DNA of 64,000 nucleotides, taken from positions 62,001 to 126,000 of the forward strand of contig NZ_RWIS01000007.1 of NCBI RefSeq assembly GCF_003944705.1. Reading direction: 5' to 3'. Source of the stretch: Hymenobacter metallilatus (lineage in GTDB: Bacteria; Bacteroidota; Bacteroidia; Cytophagales; Hymenobacteraceae). Positions 1 to 7,590 of this stretch are shown here, one piece after another (the stretch's first letter is position 1; every line of letters starts with the position of its first letter). Under the pieces are notes generated by a model that did not search any database, was not told where the DNA came from, and saw only the letters and a list, made by a program, of their open reading frames with translations. Made by a program: the position numbers and the translations under genes.

Positions 1-521
1 GCGACAAAGACACCTTCTCGGCACTGTGGGTGGTGGATTTCCCCCTGCTCGAATACATTGAGGAGGAAGGCCGCTACTTCGCCATGCACCACCCCTTCAC
101 CTCGCCCAAGCCCGAAGACCTGGCCCTGCTCGATTCGCCCGACACCATCGGCGAAGTGCGCGCCAACGCCTACGATATGGTGATTAACGGCGTGGAAGTG
201 GGCGGCGGCTCCATCCGCATCCACGACCGGGCGGTGCAGGCTCGTATGTTCAGCCTGCTGGGCTTCTCCGATGAAGAAGCCAAAGCCCAGTTCGGCTTCC
301 TGCTCGACGCCTTCGAGTACGGCGCGCCCCCGCACGGCGGCATTGCCTTCGGCTTCGACCGACTCTGCTCGTTGTTCGGCGGTGCCGACTCCATCCGCGA
401 CTTCATTGCCTTCCCCAAGAACAACTCTGGCCGCGACGTGATGATTGACTCGCCCTCCCAGATTTCGGGGGCGCAGCTCAAGGAGTTGAGCATTAAAACA
501 GATGTGGTAGCAGGGAAGTAA
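1..521 (+). CDS. aspS: Aspartate--tRNA ligase, C-terminal part (5' end outside window)
   Basis: The reading frame is open from base 3 and ends with TAA at 519-521, so only the last ~172 residues are present. They hold the end of a class II aminoacyl-tRNA synthetase core. The segment [17 protein letters not shown] is typical of AspRS, and [13 protein letters not shown] is class II motif 3 with the ATP-binding arginine. The closing [20 protein letters not shown] is the usual bacterial AspRS C-terminus. The enzyme charges tRNA-Asp in the cytoplasm. The preserved part is intact, and a strong hairpin terminator follows 20 bases after the stop. Whether it is the discriminating or non-discriminating form cannot be decided from this part. 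Confidence 0.96.
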   Translation, partial: DKDTFSALWVVDFPLLEYIEEEGRYFAMHHPFTSPKPEDLALLDSPDTIGEVRANAYDMVINGVEVGGGSIRIHDRAVQARMFSLLGFSDEEAKAQFGFLLDAFEYGAPPHGGIAFGFDRLCSLFGGADSIRDFIAFPKNNSGRDVMIDSPSQISGAQLKELSIKTDVVAGK

Positions 522-541
522 GGTTGTTTTTTTACGAGTAT

Positions 542-576
542 AAAAACGGGAGTAGGCTCTGCTTATTCCCGTTTTT
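542..576 (+). terminator. Rho-independent terminator after aspS
   Basis: Arms AAAAACGGGA (542-551) and TCCCGTTTTT (567-576) pair perfectly around a 15-base loop, with a T-run on the 3' side. The site lies 20 bases after the aspS stop and 14 bases before the next start codon. Confidence 0.85.
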
Positions 577-590
577 ATTATTTTAAGACT

Positions 591-977
591 ATGAATTTAG
601 AATTGGAAACATCCTTTATCAGTAAATACATCGTAAAAGCTAAACGTCAGCGGTATCTGAGCTTTATTAATAATCCAAAGCATCGAAAAAAATTTCTGGA
701 AATGTTATATCATGGTCAGGACATTGATAAAGATAAATTACGACGCTTGCATAGCTCGCTCGATATAGAAGTGATATTGCAGAATTTATGTAATGCAGCC
801 TGTTATATAATTTCCTCAGATTCGACAATAGATGGGCAGGAAATGGCGGTTGATGATGTTTTTAAAAATATAATTGGCCGTACGGAAGGAACAGTAGTTT
901 TATTCGATAAAGAAATTGTGTACTACTATGGGGAGCCACCGTATAATGAGTATATTAATATATGGGCGGTGGTCTAA
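591..977 (+). CDS. Orphan AT-rich protein of unknown function; stop codon replaced by IS insertion
   Basis: I do not recognise this 128-residue protein. It has no signal peptide or membrane segment, is rich in Lys, Ile, Tyr and Asn, and its first 50 residues are basic. Its base composition is far more AT-rich than the neighbours, which suggests recent transfer. The IS element starting at 965 has removed the native stop. The host reads AAT ATA TG|A, so the original protein should end ...EYINI-stop. The inserted IS end gives ATA TGG GCG GTG GTC TAA, adding only WAVV. The gene is therefore nearly intact (124 native residues plus 4). ATG at 591 is the first start after the aspS terminator. Confidence 0.7.
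   Translation: MNLELETSFISKYIVKAKRQRYLSFINNPKHRKKFLEMLYHGQDIDKDKLRRLHSSLDIEVILQNLCNAACYIISSDSTIDGQEMAVDDVFKNIIGRTEGTVVLFDKEIVYYYGEPPYNEYINIWAVV
957..964. repeat. Target-site duplication, left copy
   Basis: AATATATG directly abuts the left IS end and is repeated exactly at 1721-1728. Eight-base duplications are usual for IS1-family elements. Confidence 0.93.
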
Positions 978-1405
978 GTGATGGTGCATCGTCGGTTGTG
1001 CTCGTCAATGACGAGTTGGATGCGCACGTGGTGCATGGCTAAGCAGCGACTGAACGAGCAGGTCTTGCGCACGAGCACGGCGCATTTCTGTCGCAAGGAG
1101 CAGTTGATGGCCTCCACGATACTGGTTTGGCCGCTGCCTTTGGGGTGGGCCCGATGGGCCCGGGCCGGCAATACCCCCCGGTAGGCGTCCCATTCGTCCG
1201 TATGGTACCACGTACCTGTCCGATACGGGGCGGGCAGTGCCCGCCACAGACGCCGGGCCGTGGCGCGGCCCCGGCTGCCCAGCACCCAGGCTACGATGCG
1301 CCGCGTGTGCCGCTCCACAGCTAGCCACAGCCATTTCTTGCGCTGTTTGCGGCCGACAAACGTCCACAGTTCATCCAGTTCCAGCTCTTTCGGCCGGTGC
1401 GGCAA
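974..1405 (-). CDS. insB: IS1-family transposase catalytic part (InsB-like)
   Basis: This is the catalytic DDE domain of an IS1-type transposase. Acidic residues are visible in ELELDELWTFV (first D), WYHTDEWDAY (second D) and TSIVEAINCSLRQK (E followed by R/K). InsB is normally made only as a fusion with InsA through frame change at an A-run. Here the InsB frame is open upstream of this ATG back to about 1456 and includes the A8 run at 1433-1440. The stop codon lies inside the terminal inverted repeat. Joined to InsA the product would be about 235 residues, the usual InsAB' size. Confidence 0.9.
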   Translation of the reverse strand: MPHRPKELELDELWTFVGRKQRKKWLWLAVERHTRRIVAWVLGSRGRATARRLWRALPAPYRTGTWYHTDEWDAYRGVLPARAHRAHPKGSGQTSIVEAINCSLRQKCAVLVRKTCSFSRCLAMHHVRIQLVIDEHNRRCTIT

Positions 1406-1682
1406 CGGACAACTCAGGGGACGGGTCTGCGCTTTTTTTTGCCAGTTTAGCCACCGTCATGCGCGCTACGCCCGTCAGGCGCACGATGGCCCGCTGCGAG
1501 ACCCGCTCCAAGAGCAGCTTTTCCACCTGCGCATACTGCGCCGCTTTGCGCGGGGCCGCGGGGGCAAACACGGCTTGGTGGCGACAAGCTGTGCACAGGT
1601 ACTTGGCTTTGCCTTCACTCGTGCCATTTTTGCGCAGGGCGGCACTACCGCATTTGGCACACCGGAGTGTGGTCTGAATCAT
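1371..1682 (-). CDS. insA: IS1-family InsA-like DNA-binding protein
   Basis: This 103-residue protein has an N-terminal zinc ribbon (CAKCGS, then CTACRHQ) followed by a helix-turn-helix (VSQRAIVRLTGVARMTVAKL). Together these bind the IS ends. The frame contains a run of eight A residues (plus-strand T8, 1433-1440), read GCA AAA AAA AGC. InsB lies in the frame reached by dropping one A, that is +1 or -2, not the classical -1 of IS1. A seven-A version would be a direct in-frame fusion. The element therefore needs unusual frameshifting or polymerase slippage, or has a one-base lesion. Confidence 0.88.
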   Translation of the reverse strand: MIQTTLRCAKCGSAALRKNGTSEGKAKYLCTACRHQAVFAPAAPRKAAQYAQVEKLLLERVSQRAIVRLTGVARMTVAKLAKKSADPSPELSVAAPAERAGTG

Positions 1683-1720
1683 TCCTCAAGCTAGCGAAAA
1701 CCACCCTTTAGACCAACACC

Positions 1721-1728
1721 AATATATG
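1721..1728. repeat. Target-site duplication, right copy
   Basis: AATATATG, an exact copy of 957-964. It contains the first two bases of the displaced stop codon of the upstream orphan gene (TG, with A at 1729). Confidence 0.93.
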
Positions 1729-2026
1729 ATTATTTTTTTGTTGAAGTAGCAGTGCGGTAGTAATGCTGTAGACTACTTTCCACCAGGAACTTTCGTCTCG
1801 ACCGCACTGCTGTTGATGGCACAAGCGCATGGCGGCGAGTAACCGGGGGTAGCGCGGAGTTGTAGGATCCAGTACAGGCAGAGCATCCAGCTGACCACAA
1901 CGACCTTGACAACCGGGCGTTGAGTAGCCGCCGCTGAAACCTGCTGCCTGGCAGAGTACGGAAAACATTTTCTCTCTAGCTTACAACATCGTAATCCGGA
2001 CAGGATACTATCGGGTTTCGCCTGCT
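1729..2026. other. Gap without recognisable gene
   Basis: About 300 bases between the IS and the sensor kinase. A minus-strand frame of 86 codons (1708-1968) overlaps the IS end and has no recognisable domain, so I do not call it. No hairpin or Bacteroidota -7 box was found just before the kinase start. Confidence 0.5.
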
Positions 2027-5000
2027 ATGTGGTACCGCTACCTTCTTCGCCTGCTGGTAATGCTAGGGTACAGTGGCGCCCTGTGCGCCCAGCCGACCCC
2101 CGTGTTTCAAACCCTCACGGCCCAGGAGGGACTGGCCCAGAACAGCGTGCTGGCCGCCGTGCAGGACCAGCGGGGGTTTATGTGGCTGGGTACCCAGGAT
2201 GGCCTCACCCGCTACGACGGCAGCCAGTGCCGCACCTTCCGCAACGACCCGCAGCGGCCCGGCAGCCTGAGCAGCAACTTCATCTTGTCGCTCACCGAGG
2301 ACCATACTGGTACCCTCTGGGTGGGTACCGGTGGGGGCGGGGTATGCCGCTACTCCCCGCTGACAGGCCGGTTTCAGGTAGTACAGAAGTCGGAGCCCGA
2401 TACCACCGGCCTGGCCGACAATTTCGTCCGGGCCTTATTAACGGATCAGCGGGGGCGGGTGTGGGTGGGCACGGAAGGCGGTTTGCACTACTGGAATGCC
2501 CAAGCACAACGCTTTCGGCGCCTGCCACCGATAGGCAACGGCCCGGGACGAGACAACTCTATTCGGGCGCTGGCAGCTACGCCCAACGGCCAGCTATGGA
2601 TAGGTACTGGGGCCGGCCAGGTGGCATGGCTGGATACCGCCCAGCAGCGGCTACATCCACTGCCAAGCTTTCGGGGAGCCAGCCCCATTACGGTGCTGGC
2701 AGCGGGCCCGGCCGGTACGCTGTGGGTGGGCACGGAGGCAAATGGTGTGTACCAGCTAACCACTACGGGCACCGTGTTGCATACCTATCAGGCCACGGCC
2801 GGGGGGCTGGCCACCAACAGCATTCGGGCACTGTGCCTCGCCCCCGACGGCCGCCTCTGGATTGGTACGGCCACGGGGCTGAGTTTTCTGCAGCCTGGTA
2901 CGCAGCAAATTACCACGGTGCGCCAGCAGCCGGGGCAGCCGCTCAGCCTACCCTCCGATGCCATTCAGAGCATCACGCTCGACCGGCTGGGGATGCTGTG
3001 GGTAGGTACCGATAAGGGGGTGGCCCGGTGCGACTCCCGGCCCCCGGCCTTCGGTAGTGTGCCCATTGGCGCGCCAGTGGGCATCTGGGCCGTGCTGGAA
3101 GCCCCCGACGGGGCGGTGTGGGCCGGCACCGAAAGCCGGGGGCTGGTGCGCTACCACCCGGCCACCGGACAGCGCCAGGAGTTCCGGTATGAAGCCCGCA
3201 ACCCCGGTAGCCTCAGTCAGGACTACGTACGCGCCCTCTGCCTCGACCGGGCCGGGCGGCTGTGGGTTGGCACCCAGAATCAAGGCCTCGATTGCCTGGA
3301 ACCGGGTAGCCGGCAGTTTCGCCATTTCCGGCACCAGCCCGCTAATCCGGCGTCGCTCGGCGACGATTTTATCCGGGCGCTGTACGAGGACAGCCGCGGC
3401 CGGATTTGGGTGGGCACGGAGGGCGGCCTCAGCCAGTACACGCCCGCCACCGGGCAGTTTCGCCACTTCCGCCACGACCCGGGCAACGCCGCCAGCCTTG
3501 GCAACAACTTCGTGCGTGTGATGCTGGAAGACCGGCAGCGGGACATACTCTGGATTGGTACGGGTGGGGGTGGGCTCAACTGCCTGGATATGCGTACGGG
3601 CCGCTTTCGGGCGTACCGGGCCAACGCCCGCGACCCGCGCAGCCTCAGCAGCAACTTTGTGCGCTCCATCCTGCAGGACCACGCCGGCCACCTCTGGGTC
3701 GGGACGGAAGGTGGTGGCCTCTGCCGGCTGGATGATGCGCAGAAGGGCCGGTTTACGGTATTCCGGGAGCCGCAGGGCCTGCCCAACGATGTTGTATACG
3801 GCCTGCTCGAAGACCCGCAGCAGTACCTATGGCTGTCGACCAATAAGGGCTTGGCCCGGCTTGCGCCCGCTACCGGGCAGGTGCTCACCTTCGATCAGCA
3901 CGCGGGCCTGCTGCAGGATGAGTACAACGCGGGGGCGGCCCACCGGGGTCAGGATGGGGTACTGTATTTTGGTGGGGTAAACGGCCTGGTGGCATTCCGG
4001 CCCGCCGCCATCCGGCCCAACACATTTGTGCCCCCGGTAGTGCTAACGGGGCTGCGCCGCCTCAACCAGCCCATCGATCTGCCCGATACCAGCATAACGG
4101 AACGGCGTACGCTACGCCTTACCCCCCAGGACTACGTGTTTACGCTGGAGTTTGCGGCCCTCAACTACCGGCAGCCCGAGAAAAACCGCTACGCCTACCT
4201 GCTGGAAGGCTTCGACCCGGACTGGGTGCCGACTGGTGCCCGTCACGAGGCCACGTATTCCAACCTCGACCCCGGCACCTACACGTTTCGGGTGCGGGCT
4301 ACCAACAACGACGGCCTCTGGAACCCGGTGGGGGCCGTATTGCGCATTGTCGTCGACCCGCCCTGGTACCATACTTGGTGGTTTCGGATTGGGCTGAGCT
4401 GGGTGGTGTTTGCGGTGCTGTTTTTGCTTTACCGCCTGCGGGTACGGCAGCTGCTGGCGCTGGAGCAGGTGCGCCACGGCATTGCCCGCGACCTGCACGA
4501 CGATATGGGTTCCACGCTCAGTAGTATTTCCATTCTGAGTCAGATTGCCCGTACCCACCAGCGCCAGCACCGCCCCGAGCAGGCCGCCGCCGTGCTGGAG
4601 CAAATCGGAGACTCCTCGCGCCGGATGCTGGATGCCATGGACGATATTGTGTGGGCCATCAACCCGGCCCACGATGGGTTGGATGACGTAACGGCCCGTA
4701 TGCGTCGCCTGGCCTCGGAGGTGCTGGAGTCGGCGGGTATTGAGTTTACCTTTCGGGCCGATGCGGCTTTGCAGAGCCTCCGGTTTGATATGCGCGCCCG
4801 GCGGGAGTTCTTTCTGCTGTTCAAGGAAGCAATTAATAACCTGGTAAAATACGCCCGCTGCCAGCACGCCGCTATTACGCTGGAGTACCGGCAGGGCCGG
4901 CTGCTGCTCACCGTGCAGGATGATGGGGTGGGTTTCGACCCGGCAGCTCCGGCCCAGGGTGGGGGTAATGGCCTCACCAACATGCGCACCCGCGCTGAGG

Positions 5001-5077
5001 CACTGCATGGTCAACTCACTATCCAGTCGGCCCCCGGCAAAGGCACCACTCTGCGCCTGAGCATACCGATGGGATGA
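2027..5077 (+). CDS. Beta-propeller (Reg_prop/Y_Y_Y) sensor histidine kinase
   Basis: This 1016-residue inner-membrane sensor has a signal peptide ending near ALCAQP. Residues ~25-660 carry more than ten Reg_prop blades (repeats of the form IRAL..D..GRLWVGT..GL). A Y_Y_Y domain spans ~690-775 and a single membrane helix lies at ~785-805. The dimerisation/phosphoacceptor domain is of HisKA_3 type, with His824 in IARDLHDDMGSTLSS, and a HATPase_c domain follows (NNLVKYA N-box, DDGVGF, GNGLTNM). Unlike hybrid systems of this architecture it has no receiver or DNA-binding domain. Its partner is the response regulator 206 bases downstream. Reg_prop sensors in Bacteroidota often sense glycans, but the ligand here is unknown. 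Confidence 0.92.
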   Translation: MWYRYLLRLLVMLGYSGALCAQPTPVFQTLTAQEGLAQNSVLAAVQDQRGFMWLGTQDGLTRYDGSQCRTFRNDPQRPGSLSSNFILSLTEDHTGTLWVGTGGGGVCRYSPLTGRFQVVQKSEPDTTGLADNFVRALLTDQRGRVWVGTEGGLHYWNAQAQRFRRLPPIGNGPGRDNSIRALAATPNGQLWIGTGAGQVAWLDTAQQRLHPLPSFRGASPITVLAAGPAGTLWVGTEANGVYQLTTTGTVLHTYQATAGGLATNSIRALCLAPDGRLWIGTATGLSFLQPGTQQITTVRQQPGQPLSLPSDAIQSITLDRLGMLWVGTDKGVARCDSRPPAFGSVPIGAPVGIWAVLEAPDGAVWAGTESRGLVRYHPATGQRQEFRYEARNPGSLSQDYVRALCLDRAGRLWVGTQNQGLDCLEPGSRQFRHFRHQPANPASLGDDFIRALYEDSRGRIWVGTEGGLSQYTPATGQFRHFRHDPGNAASLGNNFVRVMLEDRQRDILWIGTGGGGLNCLDMRTGRFRAYRANARDPRSLSSNFVRSILQDHAGHLWVGTEGGGLCRLDDAQKGRFTVFREPQGLPNDVVYGLLEDPQQYLWLSTNKGLARLAPATGQVLTFDQHAGLLQDEYNAGAAHRGQDGVLYFGGVNGLVAFRPAAIRPNTFVPPVVLTGLRRLNQPIDLPDTSITERRTLRLTPQDYVFTLEFAALNYRQPEKNRYAYLLEGFDPDWVPTGARHEATYSNLDPGTYTFRVRATNNDGLWNPVGAVLRIVVDPPWYHTWWFRIGLSWVVFAVLFLLYRLRVRQLLALEQVRHGIARDLHDDMGSTLSSISILSQIARTHQRQHRPEQAAAVLEQIGDSSRRMLDAMDDIVWAINPAHDGLDDVTARMRRLASEVLESAGIEFTFRADAALQSLRFDMRARREFFLLFKEAINNLVKYARCQHAAITLEYRQGRLLLTVQDDGVGFDPAAPAQGGGNGLTNMRTRAEALHGQLTIQSAPGKGTTLRLSIPMG

Positions 5078-5098
5078 GATGGTGAGGTGGTGAAATAG

Positions 5099-5167
5099 TG
5101 AGTTTGACGTTCTGACGGCGTAAATATGCGCCAACTGCTCCAATGCGCCGTCAGAACGTCAAACTCA
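5099..5167. repeat. Intergenic perfect inverted repeat between kinase and regulator
   Basis: Two 22-base arms (5099-5120 and 5146-5167) are perfectly complementary around a 25-base loop. Outer flanks (GAGGTGG/CCACCTC) extend the pairing imperfectly. It starts 21 bases after the kinase stop and has no T-run, so it is not an ordinary terminator. It may attenuate expression between kinase and regulator. Confidence 0.8.
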
Positions 5168-5283
5168 CCACCTCCCCATCTCACCATCCCACTATCTCTT
5201 CATCTGCTCACATCATCATGCAGTAGCGCCGTGTAGCCTGGGTGTGTACCTTAGCTAAAATCCCCTCTTTGCTACGTGTTACT

Positions 5284-5934
5284 ATGTCAGTTTCCGCCCG
5301 CGTTCTGATTTATGAGGACAATCCCGACTTGCGGGCCAGTCTGAGCCAGTTGTTGGGGAGTTCCTCCGACCTGGAGCTGCTGGCAGCACTAAGCAACTGC
5401 ACCCGCGCCGAAGAAGATGTGAGGCTCTACCAGCCCGACGTGGTGCTCATGGATATTGATATGCCCGGGTGCACTGGCATCGAAGGGTTGCGCCGCATTA
5501 AGCAGGTGGCACCCCAGGTGCAGGTAGTAATGCTGACTGTATTCGAGGAAAATGAGCGGGTGTTTGAAGCCGTTTGTGCTGGTGCCGATGGATATCTGCT
5601 GAAGAAAACGCCCCCAATCAAAATTCTGGAAGCCATTGGCGAAGTGCGGTCCGGTGGTGCGCCCATGACGCCCGCCATTGCCCGGCAGGTGTTGCGGCTG
5701 TTCCCAAAGCCCATGCCCCGCCAACAGCCCGATGAGCAAAACGGCGTACTGAGTGCCCGGGAGCAGGAGATTCTGCGGCTGCTGGTAGAAGGCTACAGCT
5801 ACAAGATGATTGCCGCCGACCGGGGCATCAGTATCGACACCGTTCGGTCACACATCAAGAAGATTTACGAAAAGCTGCACGTACGCTCCATGACGGAGGC
5901 CGTAAGCAAAGCCCTGCGCCAGGGGCTCACGTAG
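5284..5934 (+). CDS. NarL/LuxR-family response regulator
   Basis: This 216-residue cytoplasmic transcription factor has a receiver domain at ~1-125. The acidic pair is in LIYEDNP, the phosphoacceptor is Asp57 in VVLMDIDMPG, and the conserved Lys is in GYLLKKTPP. A LuxR-type helix-turn-helix lies at ~150-216 (LSAREQEILRLLVEGYS, then TVRSHIKKIYEKL). It should be phosphorylated by the kinase encoded just upstream. I chose ATG at 5284 because the receiver domain begins there. A GTG at 5242 would add 14 residues without homology. Confidence 0.92.
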   Translation: MSVSARVLIYEDNPDLRASLSQLLGSSSDLELLAALSNCTRAEEDVRLYQPDVVLMDIDMPGCTGIEGLRRIKQVAPQVQVVMLTVFEENERVFEAVCAGADGYLLKKTPPIKILEAIGEVRSGGAPMTPAIARQVLRLFPKPMPRQQPDEQNGVLSAREQEILRLLVEGYSYKMIAADRGISIDTVRSHIKKIYEKLHVRSMTEAVSKALRQGLT

Positions 5935-6416
5935 CCCCCAACAAAACACCGGTTGAGGCACTTTGCGGCAACTACACTGGCCGAACCGCCCTTGCAGCCC
6001 GCCCACCCAATTCACATCATCATGCTATTGCCTGAGGGCCACGAATTGCGCAACTTTCTGTTGCCCAACGGCTCCGGCGAAGCTGCGTTACGCGGTGGGT
6101 CATCCGGGGCCGGCTGGGCAGCCGCCTCACACCTGCACCTGTCATGCGCAAGCCTCGTCGTGAACTCCTGATTACCCTGCTGGGCCTCTGGCTTACCAAC
6201 CGGCCCGCCCTGGCCTGATGCCTTCTGTTGCAGTCGGTGCCTGATAAGCCTGATGTGGGCTTTCCGGACCCGCGCCTGGCCCGATTTTGCCGGCAGTAGC
6301 CGCCAGAGTCGGGCCAGGCGCGGGTCTGGCCTGTATAGAAAGCAGCAGCAGTACACTATTTTATCTGTTATGGGCGCTATATTTCCTTATTCGCTCGCCC
6401 TTTAGTCTCCGTCCGT
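5935..6416. other. Gap with possible gene remnant and a palindrome
   Basis: 480 bases without a convincing gene. A short frame at 6144-6218 encodes MRKPRRELLITLLGLWLTNR and ends PALA-stop. It looks like a complete signal peptide cut off at its cleavage site, perhaps what remains of a secreted protein. A separate perfect palindrome lies at 6267-6326. Confidence 0.45.
6267..6326. repeat. Perfect 18-bp inverted repeat
   Basis: GACCCGCGCCTGGCCCGA (6267-6284) pairs with TCGGGCCAGGCGCGGGTC (6309-6326) around a 24-base loop. It is very GC-rich, without a T-run, 90 bases before the exonuclease start. It is a candidate hairpin or regulatory palindrome. Confidence 0.75.
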
Positions 6417-7208
6417 ATGCGCCTGCTCCGCGACCTGAAGCTCGATGAAATATTTGTGCTGGACATCGAAACGGTGCCCTGCGTAGGCAACCACGACGAC
6501 CTGGCCGGTATGCTGAAGGAACTGTGGGAACACAAATGCCACGCATTACGCCGCGAAAAGGGCTGGATTTCGCACCACGACCATATTGCTCCCTTGCCCG
6601 ATACCCTGCACGCGGCCGCCCTCTTCGAGCAGGCCGGCATTTACGCCGAGTTTGGCCGGGTCGTGTGCATTTCGCTGGGGCGTTTTCGCCCGGCTGCCGA
6701 TGGTAGCAGCAGCTTCAGCGTCAAATCGTTTTACGGGCACGACGAGCGGCAACTGCTACAGGAGTTCAGCCAGGTTATCAGTCAACGGCCGCATTTCCGG
6801 CTGTGCGGGCACAACGCCAAGGAGTTCGACCTGCCCTACCTCTCACGGCGTATTCTCATCAACGGGCTGGAACTTCCTCCCCACCTGGATACGGCCGGAA
6901 AAAAACCCTGGGAACTCACCCACCTGGATACCATGGAGCTATGGAAGTTCGGGGACCGGAAATCCTTTACTTCCCTGAGCCTGCTGGCGGCAATGTTCGG
7001 CATTCCTACGCCCAAGGATGATATTCAGGGTAAAGATGTAGCGCGGGTCTACTACGAAGAAAACGACCTGCCCCGCATTGCCCGCTACTGCCAAAAAGAT
7101 ATTATTACCACCGCCCGCCTGCTGCAAAAATTCCGCGGTGAAGAGCCTTTCTCAGACGACGCTGTGGCCTACGCCAACGAGGAAACCGTGCTGCTACGCC
7201 GTGCCTGA
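6417..7208 (+). CDS. Predicted 3'-5' exonuclease related to the PolB proofreading domain
   Basis: This 263-residue cytoplasmic DnaQ-fold nuclease shows all three Exo motifs: Exo I as LDIETVP (D and E), Exo II in CGHNAKEFDLPYL (N..FD), and Exo III in YCQKDIITT (YxxxD). The IETVP start and the GHNAKEFD segment are characteristic of the stand-alone PF10108 family. The predicted activity is removal of 3' nucleotides from DNA in repair or processing, but its substrate is not established. It stands alone, with no replication genes nearby. Confidence 0.88.
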   Translation: MRLLRDLKLDEIFVLDIETVPCVGNHDDLAGMLKELWEHKCHALRREKGWISHHDHIAPLPDTLHAAALFEQAGIYAEFGRVVCISLGRFRPAADGSSSFSVKSFYGHDERQLLQEFSQVISQRPHFRLCGHNAKEFDLPYLSRRILINGLELPPHLDTAGKKPWELTHLDTMELWKFGDRKSFTSLSLLAAMFGIPTPKDDIQGKDVARVYYEENDLPRIARYCQKDIITTARLLQKFRGEEPFSDDAVAYANEETVLLRRA

Positions 7209-7590
7209 ATCATATGGGCAGTTGGCAAACTGTCCTCAAGAGCCTGTCTCGTTCCGGAGAGGTCGTCATTCCTCGACTCCGCTCGGAAGGACGGTTCTTC
7301 TATGCAACCGTCAATACAGCCTTGATCAGAAGTGTGGCACACCTTAAGAATTCTTTTCTATCAGGCCCCCGCTCTGCTGTGGAGGGAAGGCAGTGGGGGT
7401 GAGGTAAACCCTTGAAGGATGCTCCCGTAAGTCGTGCGCCAAGCCACTGTATCCGGCAGTCTAGCCCCCGGTATACCCCACGTTTTACTACACAAAGCGC
7501 CAACCCCCACTGGTGTTGACGCTTTTTTATTGCTTTATTAATAATTATTCAAATAAAAAATGTAGTTTTATTTATGTTGGATTTAAAGGG
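7209..7590. other. Gap with degenerate repeat and AT-rich leader
   Basis: No gene supported. Bases ~7262-7295 (GTCATTCCTCGACTCCGCTCGGAAGGA) are a degenerate half of the GTCATcCTGAGC intergenic repeat family. 7530-7590 is markedly AT-rich and probably holds the promoter of the next gene, but no exact TAnnTTTG box is present (TATGTTGG is closest). Confidence 0.5.
7494..7528 (+). terminator. Possible terminator before the DUF937/OmpA gene
   Basis: AAAGCG (7494-7499) pairs with CGCTTT, followed by a T-run to 7527. The inner stem (CCAAC/GTTG) is imperfect. It would end transcription from the exonuclease side. Confidence 0.5.

Larger units (their letters stand above)
965..1720 (-). mobile_element. 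IS1-family insertion sequence, 756 bp, complete ends
   Basis: The element is bounded by imperfect terminal inverted repeats. The left end begins GGCGGTGGTCTAAGTGATGG and the right end, read inward on the minus strand, begins GGTGTTGGTCTAAAGGGTGG; 15 of these 20 bases match. It is flanked by an 8-bp direct repeat AATATATG. Length, duplication size and the two-gene layout (zinc-ribbon InsA, DDE InsB) agree with IS1. The genes are on the minus strand. The intact duplication points to a fairly recent insertion. Confidence 0.94.

Noticed and set aside
1708..1968. 86-codon minus-strand frame between IS and kinase
   Set aside because: It begins in intergenic sequence and ends inside the IS terminal repeat, no domain, no promoter.
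5953..6171. 72-codon frame before the exonuclease gene
   Set aside because: No domain or conservation visible and it overlaps a better signal-peptide-like frame; not convincing as a gene.
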